From positions 372,001 through 436,000 of the forward strand of contig NZ_CP044232.1 in assembly GCF_008727775.1 (NCBI RefSeq): a stretch of DNA of 64,000 bases. The letters run 5' to 3'. The stretch is from Microbacterium lushaniae. GTDB lineage: Bacteria; Actinomycetota; Actinomycetes; Actinomycetales; Microbacteriaceae. Made by a program: the position numbers and the translations under genes. Position 1 is the first letter of the stretch; every line of letters starts with the position of its first letter. The notes beneath the pieces are model-generated. The model was given only the letters and a program-made list of their open reading frames with translations, had not been told where the DNA came from and searched no databases. Positions 7,757 to 15,582 of the stretch are shown one piece after another.

Positions 7757-8769
7757 CCGCTCAGGGGGTCGTGGCCGAGCCGTCGGAGAACCCGGCGGAT
7801 CTTGACCGAGGCAACCCCGAGGGCGAGATCGCCGCGCGGGCCGATGCCTACCGCAACTGGGGCCGCTGGGGTTCGGACGACGTGCTCGGCACGCTGAACT
7901 TCATCGACGAGCGCAAGCGCGCGGACGCCGCGCGGCTCGTCTCGGCGGGGCGCGTCATCTCGCTGTCGCAGAACTTCGACACCGACGGCCCCCAGAAGGG
8001 GTGGCGCCGGCGCATCAACCCCGTGCACACGATGACCGACACGGGAACCGATGCCGAGCGTGGCACGCAGGGCTTCCCGCACGGCATCGGCGGCGCCGAC
8101 GACTACGTCACGATGCCCCTGCAGTGCTCGACGCAGTGGGATGGGCTCGGGCACATCTTCGACCACGGCAACGCGTGGAACGGTCGCCGGGCGGGTGATG
8201 TCGTCACCAGCGACGGCGACCTGGTCACCGGCATCGAGCATGCCCGCGACGTCATCGTCTCCCGCGGCGTGCTGCTGGATCTCGGCCGGCACCTCGCTCC
8301 GGAGACGGGAGAGCTGCCCGACGGCTACGCCATCACCGCATCCGAGCTCGACGCGTGCATCGCCGCGCAGGGTGCCTCCAGCGCCGTCGGCCGAGGCGAC
8401 ATCGTCCTGGTGCGCACCGGCCGCTACACGCGCGCACTCCGCGAGGGCTGGGGCGAATACGCGGGCGGCGCGGCCCCCGGCCTGTCGCTGACGACCGCCG
8501 GATGGCTGCACCGCACCCAGATCGCCGCCATCGCCACCGACACCTGGGGGTTCGAAGTGCGCCCCAACGAGTTCGACGCACCCGCCTTCCAGCCCCTCCA
8601 CCAGATCGTGATCCCCAACATGGGCCTCACGATCGGCGAGATGTGGAACCTCGACGAACTGGCCGCGGCGTGCGTCGAACTCGGACGCTGGGAGTTCCTG
8701 CTCTCGGCGCCGCCGCTGCCGATCACCGGCGCCGTGGGGTCTCCGATCAACCCCGTCGCTCTCCTCTAA
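7753..8769 (+). CDS. Cyclase-family metal hydrolase (kynurenine formamidase / isatin hydrolase superfamily)
   Basis: 338 residues of the PF04199 cyclase family. Classic members carry HxGTHxDxxxH, where the His and Asp residues bind metal. Here the corresponding segment reads CSTQWDGLGHIFDHG near residues 120-134: the Asp and the last His are kept but the first His pair is replaced by Gln-Trp. This longer variant subfamily is widespread but its reactions are largely unassigned; amide, lactone or ring-opened keto-acid hydrolysis are possible. It starts with an ATG overlapping the first FAH gene by four bases and ends 33 bases before the monooxygenase. Confidence 0.85.
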   Translation: MTAQGVVAEPSENPADLDRGNPEGEIAARADAYRNWGRWGSDDVLGTLNFIDERKRADAARLVSAGRVISLSQNFDTDGPQKGWRRRINPVHTMTDTGTDAERGTQGFPHGIGGADDYVTMPLQCSTQWDGLGHIFDHGNAWNGRRAGDVVTSDGDLVTGIEHARDVIVSRGVLLDLGRHLAPETGELPDGYAITASELDACIAAQGASSAVGRGDIVLVRTGRYTRALREGWGEYAGGAAPGLSLTTAGWLHRTQIAAIATDTWGFEVRPNEFDAPAFQPLHQIVIPNMGLTIGEMWNLDELAAACVELGRWEFLLSAPPLPITGAVGSPINPVALL

Positions 8770-8802
8770 TCCGCCACGATCCAGAACAGAGAGGTTCTGA
8801 AC

Positions 8803-9936
8803 ATGACCGCAGTGAGCAAAGTCGCCGTCGTCGGCAGCGGGATCGCCGGCCTGGCCGCCGCCATCCAGCTGGCCAAGGCCGGCGTCGACGTGGACGTCTT
8901 CGAGGCCAAGCCAGAGCTGACCGCACTGGGCTCCGGCATCTCCCTGCAGGGCAACGCCCTGCGCGTGTTCGACGCGCTGGGCGCGTGGGGCGACATCCGC
9001 GCCGCCGGGTTCGCCTTCGAAGGCCTCACCCTCCGCGCGCCCGGTCCCGACGCCCCTGTCGTCGCCGAGCTGCCCGACGTGAAGACGGGCGGCCCCGATT
9101 ACCCCGCCGGCATGGGGATGCCGCGGGCCGAACTCGCCCGCATCCTCCTGGCCCACGCCGAGAAGGCGGGGGCGAGGATGCACTTCGGGGTGAAGGCGAC
9201 CGCGCTCGAGCAGTCCGACGCATTTGTGGAGCTGTCCGTCGATGGAACACGTGCGGGGGAGTACGACCTCGTGATCGGGGCCGACGGGCTGCACTCGACG
9301 GTGCGCGAGCTGATCGGGATCGACGTCGAGCCGCAGCCCACCGGCATGGGCATCTGGCGGACCTTCGTCTCCCGTCCCGACGAGGTGCAGCGCAGCGAGC
9401 TGTACTACGGCGGACCGGTCTACATCGCCGGGTACACCCCGACGGGGGAGGACTCGATGTACGCGTTCCTGGTGGAGAAGGCGCAGGACCGGTCGGGCGT
9501 GAGCGACGAGGAGGCGACCGGCATCATGCTGGCCGAATCGCGCGCCTACGGGGGGCCGTGGAACCAGATCCGGGGCGACCTGGAGCGGGGCGCGCGGGCT
9601 CACTACACGTGGTTCACGCACCACATCGTCCCCGCTCCCTGGAACCGCGGGCGCGCCGTGATCATCGGCGACGCCGCCCACAGCTGCCCGCCCACGATCG
9701 CGCAGGGCGCCGCGCAGGGGCTGGAGGACGCCTTCGTGCTCACGCAGCTGCTCACCTCGCGCGACGAGCTCGACCAGGACCTGTGGGACGAGTTCCACGC
9801 GCGGCGGATGCCGCGGGCGCAGGCGGTGGTCGAGGCATCCGTCCAGCTCGGTCAGTGGCAGATCGACGGTGACCGCGACGCGGATGCCGGCGGGCTGATC
9901 TTCGGCATCGCCCAGAAGATGGCGCAGCCGGCATGA
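8803..9936 (+). CDS. FAD-dependent aromatic monooxygenase (salicylate-hydroxylase-like)
   Basis: 377 residues of the group A flavoprotein hydroxylases. The N-terminal Rossmann motif GSGIAG is at residues 11-16, the middle region has the DG motif (VIGADGLHS), and GDAAH at 289-293 binds the FAD ribityl/phosphate. Such enzymes use NAD(P)H and O2 to hydroxylate phenolic acids, sometimes with decarboxylation to catechols. In this operon it probably supplies the dihydroxylated ring for the dioxygenase at 5745. The family alone does not separate salicylate, hydroxybenzoate, anthranilate or pyridine substrates. Its stop overlaps the amidohydrolase ATG. Confidence 0.92.
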   Translation: MTAVSKVAVVGSGIAGLAAAIQLAKAGVDVDVFEAKPELTALGSGISLQGNALRVFDALGAWGDIRAAGFAFEGLTLRAPGPDAPVVAELPDVKTGGPDYPAGMGMPRAELARILLAHAEKAGARMHFGVKATALEQSDAFVELSVDGTRAGEYDLVIGADGLHSTVRELIGIDVEPQPTGMGIWRTFVSRPDEVQRSELYYGGPVYIAGYTPTGEDSMYAFLVEKAQDRSGVSDEEATGIMLAESRAYGGPWNQIRGDLERGARAHYTWFTHHIVPAPWNRGRAVIIGDAAHSCPPTIAQGAAQGLEDAFVLTQLLTSRDELDQDLWDEFHARRMPRAQAVVEASVQLGQWQIDGDRDADAGGLIFGIAQKMAQPA

Positions 9937-10955
9937 TGGGCCATGTCGACGGCGTCACCGACGTGCACGCCCACGTTCTGCTCCCCACCCTCCACGCCGA
10001 GGTCGAGCGTCGCGTTCCCGAGCTGGTCGCCGAGGCGGCCGCGCTGGAGCTGCGCCGGCACGGCGCGGCCAGCCAGGCCGTGTCGGGCCCGATGGTCGGC
10101 GCCCGCATCCCGAAGCTGACCGACGTGGCCGTGCGCCTGGCCGACATGGACGCGCAGGGCGTCGAGCGGCAGTGGGTGAGCGCATCGCCGAACCACTTCT
10201 ACCCGTGGGCGCCCGAGGGGCTGGCCGTGTGGGCCGCCGGCGAGGCCAACCGCCTCATCGCCGAGCACGTCGCGGCAGCGCCCGATCGCCTGATCGGCCT
10301 CGGCCTCGTGCCGCTGCAGCATCCCGAGCGCATCGTGGAGTACCTCGATGACGCCGTGCTCGGCCGAGGCCTGGCGGGCGTGGAGATCTCCTCCTTCGCC
10401 GGTGACGTCGAGCTCTCGGACGAACGGCTCGAGCCCTTCTGGGCGCGGGCTGCCGAACTCGGGGTCGTCGTCTTCCTGCACCCGTTCGGATGCAGCCTGG
10501 ACGAGCGACTCGACCGGTTCTACCTCGCCAACACGGTCGGGCAGCCGACCGAGAACGCCGTGGCCCTGTCGCACCTCATCTTCGCGGGCGTGCTGGACCG
10601 CCACCCCGGGCTCCAGCTCGTCGCCGCTCACGGCGGCGGTTACCTGCCGACGGTGATGGGCCGATCCGACCATGCGTGGCGCGTGCGACCGGACGCCCGC
10701 GGCTGCGCGCATCCGCCCTCGACGTACCTGCGCAAGCTGTGGTTCGACACGGTCGTGCACGATGCCCGCACCCTGCGCGCCCTGATCGAGGTCGCCGGAG
10801 AGGACCGCGTCGTGCTGGGCAGCGACTACCCGTTCGACATGGGACTGGACGATCCGGTCGCCACGATCCGTGCGGCGGGACTGCCCGACGAGACCACGCG
10901 CCGCATCCTGGCGGGTAACGCCGCCGCGCTGCTGGAGAGCAGGAGGCACGCGTGA
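9933..10955 (+). CDS. ACMSD-like amidohydrolase (amidohydrolase 2 family)
   Basis: 340 residues with the TIM-barrel metal site of the amidohydrolase_2 / ACMSD family: HAH at the first strand (DVHAHV, near 10-15), His of FLHPFG near 185, His of AAHGGGYLP near 228 and Asp of GSDYPFD near 290. Relatives decarboxylate aromatic or muconate-type acids (ACMSD, gamma-resorcylate and 5-carboxyvanillate decarboxylases) or hydrolyse meta-cleavage products. It might remove a carboxyl group before or after ring opening. Two adjacent ATG codons are possible; 9933 overlaps the preceding stop and is taken as the start. It overlaps the second FAH gene by four bases. Confidence 0.9.
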   Translation: MMGHVDGVTDVHAHVLLPTLHAEVERRVPELVAEAAALELRRHGAASQAVSGPMVGARIPKLTDVAVRLADMDAQGVERQWVSASPNHFYPWAPEGLAVWAAGEANRLIAEHVAAAPDRLIGLGLVPLQHPERIVEYLDDAVLGRGLAGVEISSFAGDVELSDERLEPFWARAAELGVVVFLHPFGCSLDERLDRFYLANTVGQPTENAVALSHLIFAGVLDRHPGLQLVAAHGGGYLPTVMGRSDHAWRVRPDARGCAHPPSTYLRKLWFDTVVHDARTLRALIEVAGEDRVVLGSDYPFDMGLDDPVATIRAAGLPDETTRRILAGNAAALLESRRHA

Positions 10956-11932
10956 GGATCGCCCGGTGGCGCGACGGCGCCGACGTCGCAGAGGGGTTCG
11001 TGGAAGCGGATCAGGTCATCCCCTTCGCCGACGGGGAGAGCGTCGCGAGCGTCCTCGCCGGGGGCCTGGATGCCGCGCACGAGCTGCATGCGCGGACGCT
11101 GCGCGAGGTGAGCAGACGTCGACCGCTGTCGCAGGTGCGCCTGCTGGCACCGGTGGCGCCCCCGTCGGTACGCGACTTCGTGACGTTCGAGGAGCACGTG
11201 GAGGGCGTGAGTGCCGGTGTGGAGGGCAAGAGCAACGTCCCCGCCGAGTGGTACGACGCGCCCACGTTCTACTTCACCAATCCGCACACCATCCTCGGTC
11301 CCGGCGAGCCCGTGCGCCCGCCGGCCACCGAGAGGCTCGATTTCGAGCTCGAGCTCGCCGCCGTCATCGGCGGGGTGCCCGGCTCGGACGGCACGAACCT
11401 CGGCCCCGAGACGGCAGCGGGGCACATCTTCGGGTACACGATCATGAACGACTGGTCGGCCCGTGACCTGCAGGCCCGCGAGATGAAGGTGCGCCTCGGC
11501 CCGTGCAAGGGCAAGGACTTCGGCACGAGCCTCGGTCCGTGGATCGTGACCGCCGACGAGCTCGTGCCGTTCCTCGACGACGACGGATTCCTCGCGGTGC
11601 GAGCGGAGGTGCGCGTCAACGGCGAGCTCATCGGCGAGGACCTCATGTCGAACATGGGCTGGCCCTTCCCCGAACTCGTGGCCTACGCATCCCGCAACTC
11701 CCGCGTCGTGCCCGGCGACGTGCTCGGCTCGGGCACGGCCGGAAACGGCGGATGCCTCGGCGAGCTGTGGGGGCGCAACGGCGAGCTGTCACCGCCTCCG
11801 CTGGCCGAGGGCGACGTGGTCGCCATGCGCATCGAGGGCATCGGCGAACTCACCGCCGCCGTCGGAGCCGCCGTCGACGGTGGACCGATCGCGGTCGCCC
11901 GCCCGCGGCCCAGGCGCCGTCAGCGGGCGTGA
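10952..11932 (+). CDS. Fumarylacetoacetate-hydrolase-family enzyme (second copy)
   Basis: 326 residues of the FAH superfamily, closer to fumarylacetoacetase than the first copy: a substrate-pocket segment around TFEEHVEG, the FELELAAVIGG metal strand near 131-141, the NDWSARDLQ motif near 168-176 and the C-terminal GSGTAGNGG loop. It should hydrolyse or isomerise a keto-acid late in the pathway, for example giving pyruvate or fumarate plus a small acid. GTG start in a four-base overlap; the last gene of the operon. The 244 bases after it hold no convincing gene. Confidence 0.88.
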   Translation: MRIARWRDGADVAEGFVEADQVIPFADGESVASVLAGGLDAAHELHARTLREVSRRRPLSQVRLLAPVAPPSVRDFVTFEEHVEGVSAGVEGKSNVPAEWYDAPTFYFTNPHTILGPGEPVRPPATERLDFELELAAVIGGVPGSDGTNLGPETAAGHIFGYTIMNDWSARDLQAREMKVRLGPCKGKDFGTSLGPWIVTADELVPFLDDDGFLAVRAEVRVNGELIGEDLMSNMGWPFPELVAYASRNSRVVPGDVLGSGTAGNGGCLGELWGRNGELSPPPLAEGDVVAMRIEGIGELTAAVGAAVDGGPIAVARPRPRRRQRA

Positions 11933-12176
11933 CGACACCGTCGCCTCACTGCGCGCGAACCAGTCGCTGACGACGATGCCGCCCGAGCCCCGCGGGGTGT
12001 CATCGCACGGCGTCGACGGCTCCGTCGCCTCGCGTCGACAATCCTCCGTCCTCTCCTGCCCGGCACCCCGATGACTGGCTGTATTCCGTCGGTGTTCATC
12101 CCCCGATCGTCTGGCGCCGGTGCGGCGGCGTCCCGTACGCACGTATGAGTGAGGAATGGACAGAGGAGAGGTCGGG
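11933..12176. other. Gap after the aromatic operon
   Basis: No gene or strong terminator seen. A short GC palindrome, CCCCGCGGGG near 11989-11998, is the only local structure. Confidence 0.4.
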
Positions 12177-12638
12177 ATGAGTGCTGCAGGTGACCTGTCG
12201 CTGCCCCGCATCGATGTGAACTCGGTGCGCGTGAGCGCGTCGGCCGAGCGCGTGTGGGAGGCGCTCATCCAGAGCATCCCGGCCGCGCTGGCCCTCCCGT
12301 CGCCGTACCTGCGCCTGATCGGGGCGGATCCCGGGGCCCCGGTCGGGGCCATCCCCGCCGTCGGGTCGGCCGTCCCCGGCTTCGCCGTCACCGACGTGGT
12401 GCCCTCCCGCAGCCTGACCCTCGCCGGCCACCACCACTTCTCGAGGTACGAGCTGCGGCTCACGGTGGAACGGGCCCCGGCCGGCGCACTGCTCTCCGCG
12501 CACACGAGCGCGGAGTTCCCTGGCTTCCTGGGATGGGGCTACCGGCTCCTGGTGATCCGCTCGGGGGCGCATCGTGTCATCACGCGTCGGTTCCTCGAAG
12601 GGATCGCCCGCAGGGCGGCCCGGCCGCCTCGGGCCTGA
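12177..12638 (+). CDS. Putative SRPBCC-fold hypothetical protein
   Basis: 153 residues. The VRVSASAERVWEALIQSIPAA N-terminal strand-helix, with a later HHHFSRYELRLTVE strand and GFLGWGYRLLV segment, resembles START/SRPBCC-like domains, but the match is weak. No catalytic motif is visible. The ATG at 12177 follows an AGGAGAGG ribosome site; an in-frame ATG at 12156 is the alternative. It is convergent with the DoxX-like gene 12 bases away. Function unknown. Confidence 0.6.
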   Translation: MSAAGDLSLPRIDVNSVRVSASAERVWEALIQSIPAALALPSPYLRLIGADPGAPVGAIPAVGSAVPGFAVTDVVPSRSLTLAGHHHFSRYELRLTVERAPAGALLSAHTSAEFPGFLGWGYRLLVIRSGAHRVITRRFLEGIARRAARPPRA

Positions 12639-12650
12639 CGCCGGGGGCGG

Positions 12651-13010
12651 TCAGAGCGCGAAGCAGAAGACGAAGGTCGCCACGCAGATGGTGAGCATCC
12701 CCAGCGCGTTCAGATAGAAGTCGCGCCCGAGGTACCTCGCGCGGATGTGCATCGCCACCGCGACGGCGAAGTACAGCACGAGGGCGCCGGAGGTGACTGC
12801 GCCGAGGTAGGGGATCCAGATCCCGGCGATGAGCCCCGCGGCGGCGGCGAACTTGATCGGCGGCATCAGCCGCCAGTACCGGCGCGGCCACTTCACGCCT
12901 TCCAAGCAGCGAGCGATGAAGCTTGCCGGCCGAAGGCACATCAGGCCGTCGACCAGCTGGATCGCGGCCAGCACGATGACCGGCCACACCGGATCAGGCA
13001 GAGTCCACAT
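12651..13010 (-). CDS. DoxX-family small membrane protein
   Basis: 119 residues with four predicted membrane helices (about 5-25, 42-62, 66-88 and 98-118). The KFAAAAGLIAGIW segment and the late VAMHIRARYLG loop match the DoxX/DoxD group. The ATG at 13010 has GAGGAAAG just upstream. The gene follows tetR on the same strand, and a 17-bp palindrome lies in the gap at 13035-13051, so TetR very likely represses it. DoxX-like proteins are linked to redox or quinone stress in other bacteria, but the role here is open. Confidence 0.82.
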   Translation of the reverse strand: MWTLPDPVWPVIVLAAIQLVDGLMCLRPASFIARCLEGVKWPRRYWRLMPPIKFAAAAGLIAGIWIPYLGAVTSGALVLYFAVAVAMHIRARYLGRDFYLNALGMLTICVATFVFCFAL

Positions 13011-13034
13011 CACTTTCCTCACGTCGGGTTGCCC

Positions 13035-13051
13035 TACCATACCGTATGGTA
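13035..13051. promoter_or_regulatory. TetR operator upstream of the DoxX-like gene
   Basis: Perfect inverted repeat TACCATAC-C-GTATGGTA (8 + 1 + 8). A degenerate copy matching 13 of 17 bases lies in front of tetR at 13710-13726. Confidence 0.75.
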
Positions 13052-13111
13052 TGGAGAATGGACAGGGGAGAAGGCCGGCACGGCGGATGCGGCCCGGCCG
13101 CCGCATCCGGC

Positions 13112-13699
13112 TCACCCGCGCGGCGCGGAACCCGGTGCGTCGGGAACGAGCGGGAGGAGCAGCTCGAACAGCCCCTTGAGCTCCTCGGCGTCGATCGGCG
13201 GCATGGCCATGGCCCCGCCGACGGCGACCAGGTAGGGCAGCAAGGCGGCGGCGTGCGCTCGGTCATCGCTGTCCACCAGCGGACGCCACACGCTCTGCAG
13301 AGCGCGGACGCGTGCCTCGTCGACCCGCGCCTGAACGGCGCGCGCCTCCGCATCGGTCGTCGCCCACGCGCGCACCGCGACCTCCAGCTGCGGGCGGTAC
13401 AGGCCGGCGTCGTGCGGCTGGATCAGCGCGGTGAGCCGAGCGAGGACCTCGCGCGGCGCGACACCGGTCGCCGATTCGCCCTCCCCGGCGATGGCGTTTT
13501 CCAGGGCGTCGATGCAGAGGCGCTCGAACCGCTCGAGCACCGCACGCTTGTACCCCTCGGCACCCTCGAAATGGTGGTGGAACGAGCCCTTCGACAGTCC
13601 GATGCGCGCCGCGACCCGATCGATGCGCAACCCGGCGGCGCCCTCCTCCGCGAGGACTCGCAACCCCTCGTCCAGCCATCGATCCCGTGCGGCGCTCAT
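13112..13699 (-). CDS. TetR/AcrR-family regulator
   Basis: 195 residues. The N-terminal helix-turn-helix is clear (EGLRVLAEEGAAGLRID, then VAARIGLSKGSFHHHFEG near residues 30-47), followed by the variable all-helical ligand domain. It sits on the same strand as the DoxX-like gene, and related palindromes precede both genes, which points to repression of itself and of the DoxX gene. The TACGGT -10 box six bases before the ATG implies a leaderless message. The ligand is unknown. Confidence 0.92.
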   Translation of the reverse strand: MSAARDRWLDEGLRVLAEEGAAGLRIDRVAARIGLSKGSFHHHFEGAEGYKRAVLERFERLCIDALENAIAGEGESATGVAPREVLARLTALIQPHDAGLYRPQLEVAVRAWATTDAEARAVQARVDEARVRALQSVWRPLVDSDDRAHAAALLPYLVAVGGAMAMPPIDAEELKGLFELLLPLVPDAPGSAPRG

Positions 13700-13705
13700 C
13701 GGGCG

Positions 13706-13726
13706 ACCGTACCATCCGGTACGGCA
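13706..13726 (-). promoter_or_regulatory. tetR -10 box and operator-like palindrome
   Basis: On the minus strand TACGGT (13706-13711) lies six bases before the tetR ATG. It is inside the inverted repeat CCGTACC-ATCC-GGTACGG (13707-13724), and the 17 bases from 13710 match 13 positions of the perfect operator at 13035. Autoregulation is expected. Confidence 0.65.
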
Positions 13727-13819
13727 CGGAAGGGAGCCGCATCGCCGCCGGTCGTACATCCACTGCCAACCTCCGTCGACGTCGCCGGGAGACGCTATCG
13801 GGGCACCCATGCGCGCGGA

Positions 13820-13825
13820 TAGCAT
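13820..13825 (+). promoter_or_regulatory. Leaderless -10 box of the HD-domain gene
   Basis: TAGCAT, seven bases before the ATG at 13833. It decides between three in-frame ATGs (13809, 13824, 13833) in favour of the last. Confidence 0.6.
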
Positions 13826-13832
13826 GCCCGCC

Positions 13833-14477
13833 ATGACACGACCCGACCACCCGCAGCGGCCCCACGCCGCGGCCGCGACGGCGAGCGTCACCGACTTCGG
13901 GTGGACGCCGGTGATGCAGGCGGCGTGGGATCACGTCCGCACTCACGAGGAGGCGGCGATCTTCAACCACAGCGTTCGCGCCTATCTGCTCGCGCAGGCC
14001 CAGGCATCCGAGACGGATGCGGCGCCGGACGCCGAGACGCTGTTCCTGGCCTGCATCTTCCACGATTGCGGAACCGCCGCCGTCGACCCCGGCCCCGAGC
14101 GGTTCGAAGTGGAGGGGGCGGATGCCGCAGCCCGGTTCCTGGCGGACGCGGGCTGGGATGCCGAGCGCATCGACGAGGTCTGGCAGGCCATCGCGCTGCA
14201 CACCACGCCCGGCATCGCCGAGCGGAGAGGGCCGGTGCCCCGCCTGACGCGGCTCGGTGTGCTCGCCGACTTCGGCGCCGGCGCCGTCTCACCCGCCGTG
14301 CGGCGTGACGTGGAGCGCGAGTATCCGCGCCTGGAGATCGAGCGCGTGCTGAGCGACGCCGTCGTGCGCCAGGCCATCGACCGGCCGGAGAAGGCACCCT
14401 CCGGTTCGTGGGCCGGGGCGATGAGGGCGGCCTTCCTGGCCGATCCCTCTCGCCCCGGCCTGAATCCGGCCTTCTGA
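13833..14477 (+). CDS. HD-domain protein (cyanamide-hydratase-like)
   Basis: 214 residues with a single HD domain. The metal ligands are visible: His in FNHSVRAYLLA near residue 48, the His-Asp pair in CIFHDCGTAA near 76-77, and a further His in ALHTTPGIAE near 126. Proteins of this type are often labelled phosphohydrolases or cyanamide-hydratase-like; the reaction cannot be chosen from sequence. It lies divergent from tetR and 15 bases before the TauE/SafE gene, so the two may be co-transcribed. Confidence 0.82.
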   Translation: MTRPDHPQRPHAAAATASVTDFGWTPVMQAAWDHVRTHEEAAIFNHSVRAYLLAQAQASETDAAPDAETLFLACIFHDCGTAAVDPGPERFEVEGADAAARFLADAGWDAERIDEVWQAIALHTTPGIAERRGPVPRLTRLGVLADFGAGAVSPAVRRDVEREYPRLEIERVLSDAVVRQAIDRPEKAPSGSWAGAMRAAFLADPSRPGLNPAF

Positions 14478-14492
14478 CCGCCCTCGCATCCC

Positions 14493-15245
14493 ATGGACGT
14501 CCTCGGTGCGGTGGCCCTGTGCGTCCTCGCTCTCCTGGGCGCGGGCCTGCAGCGGATCTCCGGCATGGGATTCGCCCTGACGGTGGCGCCGGTCGCGGTG
14601 GTCGTCGCCGGGCCGGCCGGCGGGATCGCGGTCGTCAACGCGTGTTCGGCCCTCCTGGCCGCGGTGCTCACGGTGCACCTGTGGCGCGGCATCGACCGAC
14701 GCCGTGCGACGGTGCTCATCTGCTCCGGCGTCGTGGGCGTCGGCGTCGGGGCTCTCATCACGCGCGCCGTCCCGGGGGCGTGGCTCGAGGTCGTCATCGG
14801 GCTGCTCGTGATCGTGTCGGTCGTGCTGGTGAGCCGTCCGCGGGTGCGGATGATGCGCGCCCGCGCCGGTGGGACGGCCGGCGCGGGGGTCGCCAGCGGG
14901 ATCATGAGCATGACGGCCGGGATCAGCGGGCCGGCGCTGGCGCTCCACGCCGTCGCCACCGGGTGGGAGCCGCACCGCTTCGCTGCCACCGTGCAGCCGG
15001 TCTTCCTCGCGCTGGGCACCACGTCGTTCGCCGCGAAGGTCCTCGTTCCCGCCGGCGCGCTCGAGGACTCCGTGAACTGGGCGCTGCTCGCCGCCGTCGC
15101 CGCCTCGGCCCTGTGCGGCGCCACCCTGGCCGCAGCCATGGCGCGCGTCATCCGCGCGGCCGTCGCCCGCCGCATCCTGCTCGCGGTGAGCACGGCGGGC
15201 GGGGTGCTCGTGCTGGTGCGCGGCGCCCTCGCGCTCCTCGCGTGA
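14493..15245 (+). CDS. TauE/SafE-family membrane permease
   Basis: 250 residues, almost entirely hydrophobic, with about eight membrane helices in two related halves. The family signature GAGLQRISGMGFAL near residues 17-30 and its half-repeat GIMSMTAGISGPALAL near 136-151 are both present. TauE/SafE proteins export or take up sulfite, sulfoacetate or other organic anions. It follows the HD gene with a 15-base gap. The substrate is not indicated by the neighbours. Confidence 0.88.
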   Translation: MDVLGAVALCVLALLGAGLQRISGMGFALTVAPVAVVVAGPAGGIAVVNACSALLAAVLTVHLWRGIDRRRATVLICSGVVGVGVGALITRAVPGAWLEVVIGLLVIVSVVLVSRPRVRMMRARAGGTAGAGVASGIMSMTAGISGPALALHAVATGWEPHRFAATVQPVFLALGTTSFAAKVLVPAGALEDSVNWALLAAVAASALCGATLAAAMARVIRAAVARRILLAVSTAGGVLVLVRGALALLA

Positions 15246-15275
15246 CGCCGTCACCGCCCGCGTCGGGACACGCCG

Positions 15276-15581
15276 TCACGCCGTCGCGCGGCGGGAGGCG
15301 GCCAGCCAGGCCGCCAGAGCCAGCAGGACGGCCCCGCAGACGCGTTCGATCCACACCGCCCCCGCGGCGTCTGAGCAGACGGATCGCCTGCGCACCGATG
15401 AGGGCGTACCCCAGCATGCCCGAACCCCGCGGATCGGCAGCCGGGTCGCCGTGCAGGAGGCTGCCTCGGGCGATCAGCATGCGCAAGCCCAGGAAGACGA
15501 GGTAGGCGACGCCGATCCACTTCACGATCGAGAACGCGGCAGCAGCACCGTGGGGCCGGGGGTGGCGATGGCCAGACCTCC
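15276..15581 (-). pseudogene. Decayed LysE/RhtB-family exporter gene
   Basis: Remnant of an amino-acid exporter on the minus strand in three frames. Near 15545-15575 it encodes the N-terminal hallmark LAIATPGPTVLL; directly after it, in another frame, comes the mid-protein segment FSIVKWIGVAYLVFLGLRML (about 15465-15535); a third frame gives the usual C-terminus VWIERVCGAVLLALAAWLA ending at the stop at 15276. Intact family members are about 205 residues, but only about 100 codons remain, so the middle has been deleted and the frame is broken again further on. The upstream end runs into the multicopper oxidase gene. Confidence 0.7.
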
Positions 15582-15582
15582 C

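Noticed and set aside
7249..9798. Open frame of 849 codons on the minus strand
   Set aside because: Antisense to FAH, cyclase and monooxygenase genes; low-complexity translation with no domains.
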